Shown here one piece after another: positions 29,246-38,006 of a DNA stretch of 38,109 nucleotides (position 1 is its first letter; the number at the start of each line of letters is the position of its first letter). The notes beneath the pieces were generated by a model. That model was not told the origin of the DNA. It saw only the letters and a program-made list of their open reading frames with translations, and did not search any database. Location: positions 1 through 38,109 of the forward strand of contig JAVXNW010000011.1 in assembly GCA_036645575.1 (NCBI GenBank), in the 5' to 3' direction. Source of the stretch: JAVXNW01 sp036645575. GTDB lineage: Bacteria; Bacillota; Clostridia; Christensenellales; Aristaeellaceae. The position numbers and the translations under genes were made by a program.

Positions 29246-31360
29246 TTAGGTCACCACGATCTTGGTGTTCGGCGGGCAGTTCTGGTAGATCCACTTCGCG
29301 TCTTCAACCGCCAGGCGCACACAGCCGTGCGACGCCTTGCTGCCGAGGTTTCGAACCGACGAGCCGGTGGGCGAGCCGCCCTTGTTGCTGTACAACACCG
29401 AGTGGAACATGTAGTCGCCTTCGATGTAGTAGGCGTACTGCGCCCAGCAGGTGAACTTCTTGAAGTAGTGCCAGCGCGCGCCCGGGCCCGTCGTTCCAAT
29501 GTAGGTGCCCTTGGGCGTCGGCGTGTCGTTGAGCCCCGTCGAGCACTTCATCGTGCGCACCAGGCGTGTGTATTCCTCGTTCTCGTCCGGCGCGTAGGCG
29601 TACACGCGCTGCTTGCTCGTGCTGACCTTCAGCATGTAGGGCTTGAGCGCCTTGCGCGCCTCGGACGAGAACAGCGTCTCCATCGTCGAACGCCCCGCTA
29701 TGCCGTCCGTCGACAGCTTGTTGCGCTCCTGGAATGCCCGCACCGCCGACTCCGTCGCGTCGCCGTAGCTGCCGTTCTGCCCCGCGTAGAGGTACTCGAG
29801 TGCCGCCAGCCTGCGCTGGATGCGCATAACGTCAAGCCCTGTGTCGCCGTTTTTCTTGGGGCTTGGGATCGTCTCGAAGTCGCTTGCGTAAAACGCGTCC
29901 AGCAGCAGCGGGTCCGCGATGCCATTCACCGGGATGGTCGGCGTCACGGTGATCTGGCTGAGTGCCGCCGCGTCGGCGCTATCCGCCCGGTCTTCCGAAT
30001 CCTCCGAATCGTCTAAATCCTCGGGTGTTTCGGTCACATCCGGCTGCGCCGGCACAATCGCGGCGTTTTGCGCGGCGCGCGCCTCGGCCGTCAAGGCGGC
30101 GATCTCCTTTTCGCGCATGTAGGTCTGCAGGTTCTCAATGCCGACCTTTGTCGCGTTGCCGTAATCGCCGTCCGCGACCGTCGCCTTCATAAAGCCTAGC
30201 TCGATCAGCCGCTTTTGCAGTTGCTTTACCGCGCTTCCGGAACTTCCGGTCGTCATCAGCGGGTTTTCCGGCGCTTTGGCCGCCGTCGAGAAGATCAGCT
30301 TCTGCACCGCTTCATCGGCGATGCCGGTCTCCGCAAGGCCGTTGTAGTGCTGGAAGATGCGCACGCCGCGGCGCGTATTGGCGCCGTAGTCGCCGTCGGC
30401 AGCGCCGGTCAGCGTGCCCAGCGCCAAAAGTCTGCGCTGCAATCGCGTGACCGCACTTGCGTTCGCGCCCTTGTCAAGCGTGCCCGCGATCAGCGGCAGT
30501 TCATCGGAATAGAGCCGGATTTGGAAGGCCAGATCGGCCACGCCGTCCACCTTGGTCGCGGGTTCCGGCGCGGGAATGGGTTCTGGCGTGGGCGCAGCCT
30601 CGACCGGAACCGCCTCGCCCGCTTCGTTGATCAGGGGCGTGGGTTCGGGCGCGGGCGTGGGCACCGGCGTTGCCGACGCCTCAATCGCCTGCTGCTCCCT
30701 TGCGCGCAGTTCGGTTTCAACCTGCTCGACGGCGGAAGCGGTGCCCTTGCCAAACTGTCCGTCCGCCGCGCCGTCTAGGTAGCCCAGCACGATCATTCGC
30801 TCCTGCAAGGCCTTGACCTCGTCGCCGCGCGCGCCGCGCTGCAGTTCCGGGTAGTAGGGCGCGGCGACCGACAGGCTGGACAGGTGAAGCGCGTCCTGCG
30901 CATATACGGGAAGCCCGTCTTCGCCCGGCACCGTCTTCGCCCGGGCGATCTCGACCGCGTCGAGCATCTTGCGCGCCATGGCCTCCGCGTCAAGGCCGTC
31001 CGTGCTCGGAACCGCCGCGCCCAGCGTGCGCGCCAGGAAGTCGGACACCTGCTGCCATTCGTCCTCGGTCATTTCGCGGTCAACCGCGACCATCTGGACG
31101 CTTGCCCGCGCAATTTCGCCGGAATTTCCGTAATTTGTCGAAAACGAAAACTCCTTCTCGAGCGTCTTCATGGCTTCTGTAATCGTCATCGGGGGGGTAA
31201 TGGTTGCGGCAACCGAGCCTTCGCGGCCCTCCATGTAGGTGAGCGCTGCCTCATAGCGGTCGTCCGTCTTCCCCGTCATTTCAGCGAAGACCGGAAGGCC
31301 CAGCTTAATGAGCATGACAGCGCAGAGCATGAGCGTGAACGCGATACATCTGCGTTTCAT
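29246..31360 (-). CDS. L,D-transpeptidase with peptidoglycan-binding repeats
   Basis: A 704-residue exported protein. Signal peptide or anchor at residues 1-27. Four PG_binding_1-type repeats: about 173-215 (RGARGDEVKALQERMIVLGY), 296-357 (GANASAVTRLQRRLLALG), 371-415 (GSSGSAVKQLQKRLIELGF) and 507-565 (GLDVMRIQRRLAALEYL, with TDGIAGRSTMETL). Pro/Glu-rich linkers (TPVPTPAPEPTP) and an acidic linker (DLDDSEDSEDRADSAD) separate them. The C-terminal YkuD domain (about 575-704) has His653 and SHGCVRL with the catalytic Cys680. It cross-links peptidoglycan 3-3 or attaches wall proteins. Expressed alone; terminator follows. Confidence 0.92.
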   Translation of the reverse strand: MKRRCIAFTLMLCAVMLIKLGLPVFAEMTGKTDDRYEAALTYMEGREGSVAATITPPMTITEAMKTLEKEFSFSTNYGNSGEIARASVQMVAVDREMTEDEWQQVSDFLARTLGAAVPSTDGLDAEAMARKMLDAVEIARAKTVPGEDGLPVYAQDALHLSSLSVAAPYYPELQRGARGDEVKALQERMIVLGYLDGAADGQFGKGTASAVEQVETELRAREQQAIEASATPVPTPAPEPTPLINEAGEAVPVEAAPTPEPIPAPEPATKVDGVADLAFQIRLYSDELPLIAGTLDKGANASAVTRLQRRLLALGTLTGAADGDYGANTRRGVRIFQHYNGLAETGIADEAVQKLIFSTAAKAPENPLMTTGSSGSAVKQLQKRLIELGFMKATVADGDYGNATKVGIENLQTYMREKEIAALTAEARAAQNAAIVPAQPDVTETPEDLDDSEDSEDRADSADAAALSQITVTPTIPVNGIADPLLLDAFYASDFETIPSPKKNGDTGLDVMRIQRRLAALEYLYAGQNGSYGDATESAVRAFQERNKLSTDGIAGRSTMETLFSSEARKALKPYMLKVSTSKQRVYAYAPDENEEYTRLVRTMKCSTGLNDTPTPKGTYIGTTGPGARWHYFKKFTCWAQYAYYIEGDYMFHSVLYSNKGGSPTGSSVRNLGSKASHGCVRLAVEDAKWIYQNCPPNTKIVVT

Positions 31361-31562
31361 TCCTCATTCACATCACTTTCAAAAGATTTGTTACACAACG
31401 TGTGAACGCTATAAAGACGGTGCGCGCGGGTCAAAGGTTGCGCGAAAAAGGTTGAAAATGATGGATGTCCGCGCGGCACACCAACCGCAAATGGCCGGAC
31501 TGCCTGTTGAGGCACATCCCCCACACCCCTATTTTGCTGCGCCGCGACGCGCGAAAGGGTTG
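31361..31562. other. Gap upstream of the L,D-transpeptidase gene
   Basis: A leftward promoter is expected here; the best I see is TTGACC with TATAGC about 15 bp later (near 31408-31434), weak in spacing. An ACAC-GTT-GTGT dyad lies near 31396-31406. No gene is recognised. Confidence 0.35.
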
Positions 31563-31608
31563 AAAAAGCGGGTGGGAGGCGGCACAAGCCCCTTCCACCC
31601 GCTTTTTT
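31563..31608. terminator. Bidirectional terminator between the L,D-transpeptidase and RND genes
   Basis: Stem AAAAAGCGGGTGG / CCACCCGCTTTTTT with about 19 bases between, T-rich on both strands. It serves the leftward RND gene ending at 31626. Confidence 0.85.
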
Positions 31609-31625
31609 ATTTAGGCCTCAATCAC

Positions 31626-34600
31626 CTATTCATCGCGCGCGTCGGTTCCGAAGCAGTACGTTTGCGCCGCTTGATCCGCTTCATCTTCCAGTTGCGCGAA
31701 GTAGTCGGGATCCACCTCGTCCTCGTCGTGCGCGCGCGCATCCGGCGCATCGGGCCCGCCGAGTTTGGCGGATTCTGGCGCGACCTGCGCCGCAGCGCCG
31801 CCGTCCAGGTGCTTCATGTTGACCTTCTTGCCGGTAAACAAGTCGTAGAGGACCGGCACCACAAACAGCGTGAGCAAGGTTCCGTAGGTCAGGCCGCCAA
31901 TCGTGACGACGGCAAGCGGCTGCATCATCTCCGCGCCCATGCCCTGGCCGAGCGCCATCGTGGACATGCCGAGGATGGTGGTCAGCGCGGTCATCAGGAT
32001 CGGGCGCAGGCGCAGGCGACCCGCTTCAATCAGCGCGGGGCGCTTTTCCATGCCGCCGATGATCAACTGGTTCACGCTATCGACAAAGACGATGCCGTTG
32101 TTGACGATGACGCCCGCCAGAATCAGGAAGCCCAACATGCCCACGACGCTGATGTCCATGCCGCACGCAATCAGCGCGAGCAGGCCGCCGGTCACCGCAA
32201 GCGGGATCGTGAACAGCACGATGAACGGGGACAGGAACGACTGGAACTGCGCCACCATGATCAGGTAGATCAGGACGACCGAGAGCAGGATCATGTTGAC
32301 CAAGTCGCCCAGCGCCGAGCTGACCGTGTCGCTTTCGCCGGTGAGGGTGGCGGTGTAGCCGGACTCGAGCGTAAGCCCCGAAACGATCTTTTCCACTTCG
32401 CGCCCGACCAGGCCGATGTTGTGCTTTGAGTCTACGCCGCACGAGGCGGACAGCACGTGTTGCTGCTGGTCGCGGTCGATGGAGGAGAGGCTCTCTGCTT
32501 CCTTGATTTCGCACACGTCGCCCAGACGCACCTGAATGGTCTCATCCGCCTTCTTGACCTCGATCGTGCGGTCGGCCAAGTCCTCGCGGGTAAGGTCGGC
32601 GTTCTTGCCATCGACCGCCATGATCGCGTACTCGCGGCCGTTCTCGGTGAGCGTGGAGACTTCGACGCCGTCGGATACCTGCATGGCGACGTACTGGTAG
32701 ATCTGCGCGACGGTCAGCCCGTTCTTGATCGCCTCCTGCTTATCCACCTTGAACGTAAGCTCCGGAACCGTATGCTCCTGCCCGTCCGACACGTCGATCA
32801 CGCCCTCGATCTTCGAAATCTTATCCGCAATGTCGGTCGTGTAGGCGCGCAGCTTGTCGATGTCGGGGCCTTTGACCTTAACCGAGATGCCGGACCCGCC
32901 CAGCATCGAGATGTCCATGTTGCTGACTGAAACCGACAGATCGCAGTTGAGCGGCTCAACCGCCTTGATCATATCGTCCGCAATCGCGGTGTTGCGGCGC
33001 TTCTTGCCGTCCACCAGCGTGATATAGTAGTTCATCGCGTCGCCGGACTTGTTGCCCGTCACGATCATCGACGTGCCCTTGGCGTCAAATACGCCGATCG
33101 TCTCGACATCTTCGACCGTCAACAGCTTTTCAAGCACCTGATTGCTGAGCGCCACGCGCTCGTCATAGTTGTAGTCGGTCGGAATCATCAGCGACGCGGT
33201 CATCTGGTTGCTGTCCACATCGGGGATGAACGAGGTGCCCATCTTGATCGCCTGCATCCCGGAAAAGACCATCAGCACGAGCGAGAGCAGCAGCACCGGC
33301 AGCTTAAAGCGGAGCGTCGTGTTGAGCAGCCGTGCATAGCCGCGCTGCATGGCCGTGAACACACGGTGCTTGCGCACCTTCGCCTTGCGCTTGAGCACCT
33401 TCGAGGACATGGCGGGAACCACCGTCATCGCGACCAAGAGGCTCGCCATCAGCGAGTAGGTGATCGTAAGACCCAAGTCGGTGAAGAGCATCTTTGCGAT
33501 GCCGGTGATGAACACGAGCGGCAGAAATACGCAGATCGTGGTCAGCGTCGAGGAGAAGATCGGGCCGGCCATCTGCTGCGTGCCCTCGATACAGGCGGGA
33601 ATGACGTCCAGCCCGTCGTTTCTCAGCCGGTAGATGTTTTCAATGACCACAATGGAGTTATCCACAAGCATTCCGACGCCCAGTGCCAGTCCGGCAAGCG
33701 ACATGACGTTGAGCGTGATGTCTGAAAAGTACATGGCGACGACCGCAATGACCAAGCTCAACGGAATCGACAGCGCAATGATCATCGTGGGTCTAAAGTC
33801 GCCCAGGAAGATCAGCAGCACCAGAATCGCCAGCAGCGCGCCGCTGAGCAGGTTGCCCAGCACCGATTCGATGATCATATCGATGTAGATGCCTTGGTTG
33901 ACAAGCGGCGTCAGGCGCAGACCCGGCGTATCCTGTTCCAATTGCTTGAACGCGGCGAGGATCGAGTTGGCGACCTCGGCCGTGGAGAAGGTGGATTGCT
34001 TGGAAAACGAGAGCAGCACGCCGTCGTTTCCGTTGACCTTTGCGTAGACGGTGTCGGCGTTGTTGGTGATGCCCACATCCGCCACGTCGCGCAGGTGCAC
34101 TTCCTTGACCGAGTCAAGGTCGAGCGTGAACAGCACGGTGTCTTTGAGTTCGCTGATGTCTTGGTATTCGTCGCCGACGCGCACGAGGTACTTCTGCCCC
34201 TCTTCGCTCAAATAGCCGGCGGGCATGGAGAAGTTTTGCGCGGCAATGATCTGCCCGATCATCTCAACGGTGATCACGCCGTCCAGCTTGGCGTCCTTAA
34301 ACGCCTCTTCGCGCTTGTCTTCAAACTCCTTGCGCGCCTCGCCCAGTTCTTTTTGACCCTTTTCAATCTGGGCGGAAGCGGTCTTCAGCTGGCTCTTGAC
34401 GGTCTTGCGCGTCTGGGTGAGCTGCGTTTTCGCGTCCTCTAAATTGGTGTCTTGATCGATGCCTTCCATGAGGCCGCCGGGCACAATACCCTGCTCGAGC
34501 TTGGCGACCATCATGTCAATTTGGGAAATGCCGCCCTGCATTTGGGGAATCGCCGCTTCAAGTTCCGCCAGCTGCTTTTCCATGCCGGTCAGCTGCCCGT

Positions 34601-36092
34601 CGGCTTCCGCCAATTTGAGCAGACCCTGATAGCCGGAGGAATGCTTGATGCCCGCGATCAGCCCTTTAAGCTGCGCGATCTCGCCCTCGAGGCGCGCCTT
34701 TTCCGCCCTCAGCGCATCCTCGTCCATCAGCGCGTCGGCGCTGGCGCTCGAGAACAACTCAAAATCCGCGCCCAAGCGATCAAACGCGCGCGCGTTGTGC
34801 AAATCCTTCCGCGCCGATAAGGCGACATCCGCGTTCGCGCGGGGATGCGCGGCGCCCGGCTTGCGCTTGGAGGACGCGGTGCCCGGCTTGGAGTTAACCG
34901 GCGCGCTCGTGCGCTTGGGCTTGCTCGGCGCGTCCGTCGTGACCTGCTCGTGCGGCGTGGCGCTCGGGTGCGACGCAAGGTCGATATCCGTGATCTTTTC
35001 GCCGGATTTGATCAGCTTCTTCGGGTCTTCCAGCACGCCCGCGGGCGTGGGGGAGGGCGATGGGGCGGGCGTGGGCGCCAAGGTGGGCGCGGGTGTGCGC
35101 AGACCTAACTGCTCGTCGACCTTGTCAAGCGCGGCCTGCGCGGTCGCCACCTGCGCCTCGTATTGCGCGATGCGTCCGCTCAATTCCTCGAGCGTGCGCC
35201 TGTCCGCGTCGCTCATGCGCGAAGCGGACATCTGCGCGATGCCCGCCTTGAGAGCGGGGATGGCGGCCTGCGCCTGCGCGAGCTGCTGAACCAGCTGCTG
35301 CTTTTTTTCGCCCAATTGGCTGATGGCGGGGCCGAGTTTTCCCTGCCCCTCTTCCAGCTGCTTGAGGCCGTCGTCTATCTGGTTGAGGCCCGCCTTGCCC
35401 TTGCGGTCCAGCATTTTTTTGGCGTCCAGCAACTTGTTTTCGCCGTCAATCAACTTGAGCTCCACCTTGTAAAGCTCGGCGTCCACTTCCTTTAAGATCT
35501 TGGAGTTGATCTGGTCGATCAGCGATTGCTCGATGGTCACCGTGACCTCTTCTTCGATCAGGCCGTTGGCCGTGACCGATGCGACGCCGTCGATGCCCTC
35601 GAGTTGGCTGAGCAATGTGTCGTCCACATAGCCGGAAAGCCCGATCACGTCCATGTCGTCACGGTCGACCGAGGCGACCATGACCGGCAGCATGTCGGGG
35701 TTTAGTTTCATCATGACCGGCGCGCCGACCTCGTCGGGCCAGTTGGGCTTGACCAAGTCGATCTTGGCGTTGAGCTCGATCATGGCGGTGTCCATGTTGG
35801 CGTTGTCGTTAAACTGAAGCGTAATGGTCGATACGTTTTCACCCGAGGTGGAGGAGATGTTCTTGAGTTCGCCGACGGTAGACATGGCGGCTTCGAGCGG
35901 CTTGGTCACCGTGCTTTCAACAGATTCCGGGCTTGCGCCGATGTAGGAAGTGTACACGACCACGTACGGCAGATTCATGCTGGGCAGCAGGTCGGTGGTC
36001 AGGTTCATAAAGGAAATGCCGCCGAGCACAAGCACCAGGATGATGCCCACAATAACCGTATAAGGCTTTTTGACGCTAATCTTTGAAAACAC
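31626..36092 (-). CDS. RND-family efflux transporter with large helical insertion
   Basis: A 1488-residue RND (HAE1/AcrB-type) transporter. GTG 36092 (VFSKISVKKP, the usual clostridial start) has AAGGAGG 11 bases upstream; the ATGs at 36131 and 36158 lie on or before the promoter -10, so cannot be used. First membrane helix about 13-27, then the porter domain (MNLPYVVVYTSYIGASPESVE). At about residue 200, where AcrB has its TolC-docking loop, about 400 residues are inserted: two Lys/Glu/Gln-rich helical arms (about 200-330, 450-600) joined by a Pro/Ser/Thr linker. The porter then resumes (GVITVEMIGQIIAAQNF) and the RND core continues (ALAILVLLIFLGDFRPTMII, GMLVDNSIVVIENI, later FVVPVLYDLF). 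No adaptor or outer-membrane partner is nearby. Substrate unknown. Confidence 0.9.
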   Translation of the reverse strand: MFSKISVKKPYTVIVGIILVLVLGGISFMNLTTDLLPSMNLPYVVVYTSYIGASPESVESTVTKPLEAAMSTVGELKNISSTSGENVSTITLQFNDNANMDTAMIELNAKIDLVKPNWPDEVGAPVMMKLNPDMLPVMVASVDRDDMDVIGLSGYVDDTLLSQLEGIDGVASVTANGLIEEEVTVTIEQSLIDQINSKILKEVDAELYKVELKLIDGENKLLDAKKMLDRKGKAGLNQIDDGLKQLEEGQGKLGPAISQLGEKKQQLVQQLAQAQAAIPALKAGIAQMSASRMSDADRRTLEELSGRIAQYEAQVATAQAALDKVDEQLGLRTPAPTLAPTPAPSPSPTPAGVLEDPKKLIKSGEKITDIDLASHPSATPHEQVTTDAPSKPKRTSAPVNSKPGTASSKRKPGAAHPRANADVALSARKDLHNARAFDRLGADFELFSSASADALMDEDALRAEKARLEGEIAQLKGLIAGIKHSSGYQGLLKLAEADGQLTGMEKQLAELEAAIPQMQGGISQIDMMVAKLEQGIVPGGLMEGIDQDTNLEDAKTQLTQTRKTVKSQLKTASAQIEKGQKELGEARKEFEDKREEAFKDAKLDGVITVEMIGQIIAAQNFSMPAGYLSEEGQKYLVRVGDEYQDISELKDTVLFTLDLDSVKEVHLRDVADVGITNNADTVYAKVNGNDGVLLSFSKQSTFSTAEVANSILAAFKQLEQDTPGLRLTPLVNQGIYIDMIIESVLGNLLSGALLAILVLLIFLGDFRPTMIIALSIPLSLVIAVVAMYFSDITLNVMSLAGLALGVGMLVDNSIVVIENIYRLRNDGLDVIPACIEGTQQMAGPIFSSTLTTICVFLPLVFITGIAKMLFTDLGLTITYSLMASLLVAMTVVPAMSSKVLKRKAKVRKHRVFTAMQRGYARLLNTTLRFKLPVLLLSLVLMVFSGMQAIKMGTSFIPDVDSNQMTASLMIPTDYNYDERVALSNQVLEKLLTVEDVETIGVFDAKGTSMIVTGNKSGDAMNYYITLVDGKKRRNTAIADDMIKAVEPLNCDLSVSVSNMDISMLGGSGISVKVKGPDIDKLRAYTTDIADKISKIEGVIDVSDGQEHTVPELTFKVDKQEAIKNGLTVAQIYQYVAMQVSDGVEVSTLTENGREYAIMAVDGKNADLTREDLADRTIEVKKADETIQVRLGDVCEIKEAESLSSIDRDQQQHVLSASCGVDSKHNIGLVGREVEKIVSGLTLESGYTATLTGESDTVSSALGDLVNMILLSVVLIYLIMVAQFQSFLSPFIVLFTIPLAVTGGLLALIACGMDISVVGMLGFLILAGVIVNNGIVFVDSVNQLIIGGMEKRPALIEAGRLRLRPILMTALTTILGMSTMALGQGMGAEMMQPLAVVTIGGLTYGTLLTLFVVPVLYDLFTGKKVNMKHLDGGAAAQVAPESAKLGGPDAPDARAHDEDEVDPDYFAQLEDEADQAAQTYCFGTDARDE

Positions 36093-36129
36093 GGTGACAG
36101 AGCCCTCCTTGCGCAGGTCTTCCGTCTTC

Positions 36130-36158
36130 ATTATATGACGGGCATTTGCGCCCGTCAA
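36130..36158 (-). promoter_or_regulatory. Promoter of the RND gene
   Basis: Minus-strand TTGACG (36153-36158) and TATAAT (36130-36135), 17-bp spacer. Confidence 0.85.
36136..36157. promoter_or_regulatory. Palindromic operator inside the RND promoter
   Basis: TGACGGGC (36136-36143) and GCCCGTCA (36150-36157) form a perfect 8-bp inverted repeat with a 6-bp centre that fills the spacer and part of the -35. A repressor there would exclude polymerase. The regulator is not encoded next to it. Confidence 0.6.
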
Positions 36159-36238
36159 TCCATTTCAGTCTAACTCAACTGAAGTTTCAATTTGTCAACA
36201 TAATTGGCCGGAAATGCCAGTTTAAAGGCCGACGGTGG

Positions 36239-37327
36239 TCAGTAAATCACGATTTTCGCGCCCGCGCCCAGCGTTTGCACGAGCGACTTCATCACCCGCT
36301 CGTCAACCGCGATGCAGCCGCCGGTTGACTTGCTGCGCCCCTTGCAGTGCAGAAAGATCGCCGAGCCCTTGCCCGCCACGCCCTCTTTGTTGTAATCGAC
36401 AAACAGGCAATAGTTGTAGTTGGGCGCGTATTTGATCAGCTGCTCGTCGGCCCTGGAGGGCTTGTAATCGGGCGCCTTGCGCGTGTCCACCAGTCGGTTG
36501 TAGTTTGGGCCGTTCTGCCCCGACCAATAGTGATACTTGCTTACCTTGAGGTAGCCCTTCATGCGCGCGCCCGGGTTCGCCTTGATGCCAAAGGGCGTCG
36601 TCAAATTGAACGTGCCGGTGGGCGTCTTGCCGTCGCCCTCGCGCGTCTTGTCGATGCCTTCTTTGCCCACAAACGCGGACGTGGTATATTGCTTGAGCCA
36701 CTTGCCGTCCTTTTTTTCATACAGCGCAAGGACGGCGCTTGATCCGCCCTTGTACGCCACGCCCACGATCTGCGTGGCGTTCTTTGCGGCCGGCTTGAGC
36801 GCGTCTGGGAGAACATCCCCGCTTGGCGCAAGCTCGGGCAGCGCCAGACTTCCGCCGTTTGACGAAATCACCAGCACGCCGCTTGGGTAACCCGCCTTGC
36901 GCGCGACCGGCGCCGTGTAGTGCTTGAAGGGCATGCCCAGATATTTGAGCAGCCGCACGTCGGCCGTCAACAGCTTTCCGTCCTGATGCAGCGTCTTTGC
37001 CTTGAGCGGCTGCTTCTTCCCATCCACAAGCGCGGCGCGCGTGTCCAGCCGAATCTGCGCGCGCGTGCCGTCGGCGCACGAAATGAGGGCGCTCTTTCTG
37101 TCCTTGGACACATCACACGAAAGGCCGAGCGCTTTGCATACCGCCTCGATCGGCATCATCAAGACGCGCCCGTTTTTGAACAGATACCCCGTCGCGTCAG
37201 AAAGCGTCACCGCCTTCCCGTTCACCACCAACCCATACGTCTCAAGCTTGCTCGGCGCCGCATAGCCCGGCACACACATGGCCAAAAGCATGATCGTCAA
37301 CAAGGCACAAGTCAAAATTCGCTTCAT
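36239..37327 (-). CDS. Secreted L,D-transpeptidase family protein with copper-amine-oxidase-like N-domain
   Basis: A 362-residue exported protein. Signal peptide about 1-24 (KRILTCALLTIMLLAMC, cut after YAA). Residues about 30-125 match the short 'copper amine oxidase N-terminal' wall-associated fold (LVVNGKAVTLSDATGYLFKN, MPIEAVCKALGL). The C-terminal ~200 residues are a YkuD-type L,D-transpeptidase domain: GDGKTPTGTFNL, LHCKGRSKSTGGCIAVDE with the catalytic His and Cys. AAGGGGG precedes two ATGs (37330, 37327); the second has the better spacing. Promoter at 37371. The RND gene starts 147 bp downstream but has its own promoter. Confidence 0.88.
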   Translation of the reverse strand: MKRILTCALLTIMLLAMCVPGYAAPSKLETYGLVVNGKAVTLSDATGYLFKNGRVLMMPIEAVCKALGLSCDVSKDRKSALISCADGTRAQIRLDTRAALVDGKKQPLKAKTLHQDGKLLTADVRLLKYLGMPFKHYTAPVARKAGYPSGVLVISSNGGSLALPELAPSGDVLPDALKPAAKNATQIVGVAYKGGSSAVLALYEKKDGKWLKQYTTSAFVGKEGIDKTREGDGKTPTGTFNLTTPFGIKANPGARMKGYLKVSKYHYWSGQNGPNYNRLVDTRKAPDYKPSRADEQLIKYAPNYNYCLFVDYNKEGVAGKGSAIFLHCKGRSKSTGGCIAVDERVMKSLVQTLGAGAKIVIY

Positions 37328-37370
37328 CATGTCATCCCCCTTCGCCCATCAAGGGCCATATCTACCCCTG

Positions 37371-37399
37371 ATTCTACCACATATTCCGTGCCTCGTAAA
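37371..37399 (-). promoter_or_regulatory. Promoter of the second L,D-transpeptidase gene
   Basis: Minus-strand TTTACG (37394-37399), 17 bp, TAGAAT (37371-37376) with TG upstream (extended -10). Confidence 0.6.
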
Positions 37400-37452
37400 G
37401 CATATGGGTCAAAAATATTTCAAATATTACGAAAATGTCTATTTAAAAACAA

Positions 37453-37481
37453 TTGCAACTCACCCCGCAGTCTGCTATAAT
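37453..37481 (+). promoter_or_regulatory. tRNA-Leu promoter
   Basis: TTGCAA (37453-37458) and TATAAT (37476-37481), 17-bp spacer, 10 bp before the tRNA. Confidence 0.8.
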
Positions 37482-37491
37482 ATAGCGGTGT

Positions 37492-37577
37492 GCTGAAATG
37501 GCGGAACGGCAGACGCCGGAGACTTAAAATCTCCTGTCCGCAAGGGCGTGCGGGTTCGAGTCCCGCTTTCAGCACCA
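37492..37577 (+). tRNA. tRNA-Leu (anticodon UAA)
   Basis: Acceptor stem GCTGAAA / TTTCAGC, discriminator A and encoded CCA. D-arm TGGCGGAACGGCAGACGC, anticodon stem GGAGA / TCTCC with loop CTTAAAA (anticodon TAA), long variable arm with TCCGCAAGGGCG typical of Leu, and T-arm GCGGGTTCGAGTCCCGC. All arms pair. Confidence 0.97.
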
Positions 37578-37600
37578 TATTTCAACTGGGCAGTTGATAG

Positions 37601-37645
37601 AATAAGAGCCGTCATGAAAATGACGGCTCTTATTCTATATTTGGG
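37601..37645 (+). terminator. Terminator after tRNA-Leu
   Basis: A perfect 15-bp stem AATAAGAGCCGTCAT / ATGACGGCTCTTATT with a GAAA loop; T-rich tail is imperfect (CTATATTT). Confidence 0.8.
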
Positions 37646-37778
37646 AAAAAAGCAGGGAAATAGGTTGAATTACGCCATTAAAACGGATTATGTGCTTGTG
37701 CATCCGTCATTTATTCGGATGCGAGCTTGCCTGCGTCCGCCTCAGTTCGCACGCGGCGATCAAAGATCAGCCGCAAAT

Positions 37779-37906
37779 TTGCACCCCCCTGCCCGGTGCT
37801 GAAGGCTATCGCTTTTTTATATCAATGGTTGCCCGCCCCAAGTGAATACCCTGCATCGCGGGGTATTCACTTTTTTGCACCCCCTAATTCCAAATTGCAT
37901 CCCCCT
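37779..37906. repeat. Three copies of TTGCA(C/T)CCCCCT
   Basis: Found at 37779-37790, 37875-37885 (one C shorter) and 37895-37906; the last two are 20 bp apart. Repeated motifs near element ends occur in some insertion sequences, but no transposase is seen. Confidence 0.5.
37840..37876 (+). terminator. Terminator of an unidentified rightward transcript
   Basis: Stem AAGTGAATACCC / GGGTATTCACTT with a short loop, followed by TTTT. No matching gene lies upstream within the segment. Confidence 0.75.
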
Positions 37907-37936
37907 GTTTTTGGGCAATCAGTATATTCATCATAG

Positions 37937-37996
37937 GCAGCCTGCGGAGGATTTAACGCCTCAACGTCCCCTCGCAGGTTGCTCGAATGGTTGAGG
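37937..37996 (+). promoter_or_regulatory. Foldable leader of the right-edge gene
   Basis: Stem GCAGCCTGCG (37937-37946) / CGCAGGTTGC (37973-37982). Inside, CCTC can pair with GAGG (37947-37950). As an alternative, CCTCAAC (37959-37965) pairs with GTTGAGG (37990-37996), next to the ribosome binding site. The two folds exclude each other. Confidence 0.45.
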
Positions 37997-38006
37997 GGTG
38001 AGGCTT

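Larger units (their letters stand above)
37646..38006. other. AT-richer segment with repeats and a terminator
   Basis: No gene of recognisable type. It holds a GCATCCG / CGGATGC dyad near 37700, the TTGCA repeats, the terminator at 37840, and the foldable leader 37937-37996. Composition is less GC-rich than the genes to the left. Confidence 0.5.

Noticed and set aside
31308..32429. Plus-strand frame of 373 codons over the RND 3' end
   Set aside because: His/Arg/Gln-rich shadow of the RND gene, without a start signal.
37492..37577. Integrative element attached at tRNA-Leu
   Set aside because: No integrase or repeated tRNA 3' end is visible before the edge.
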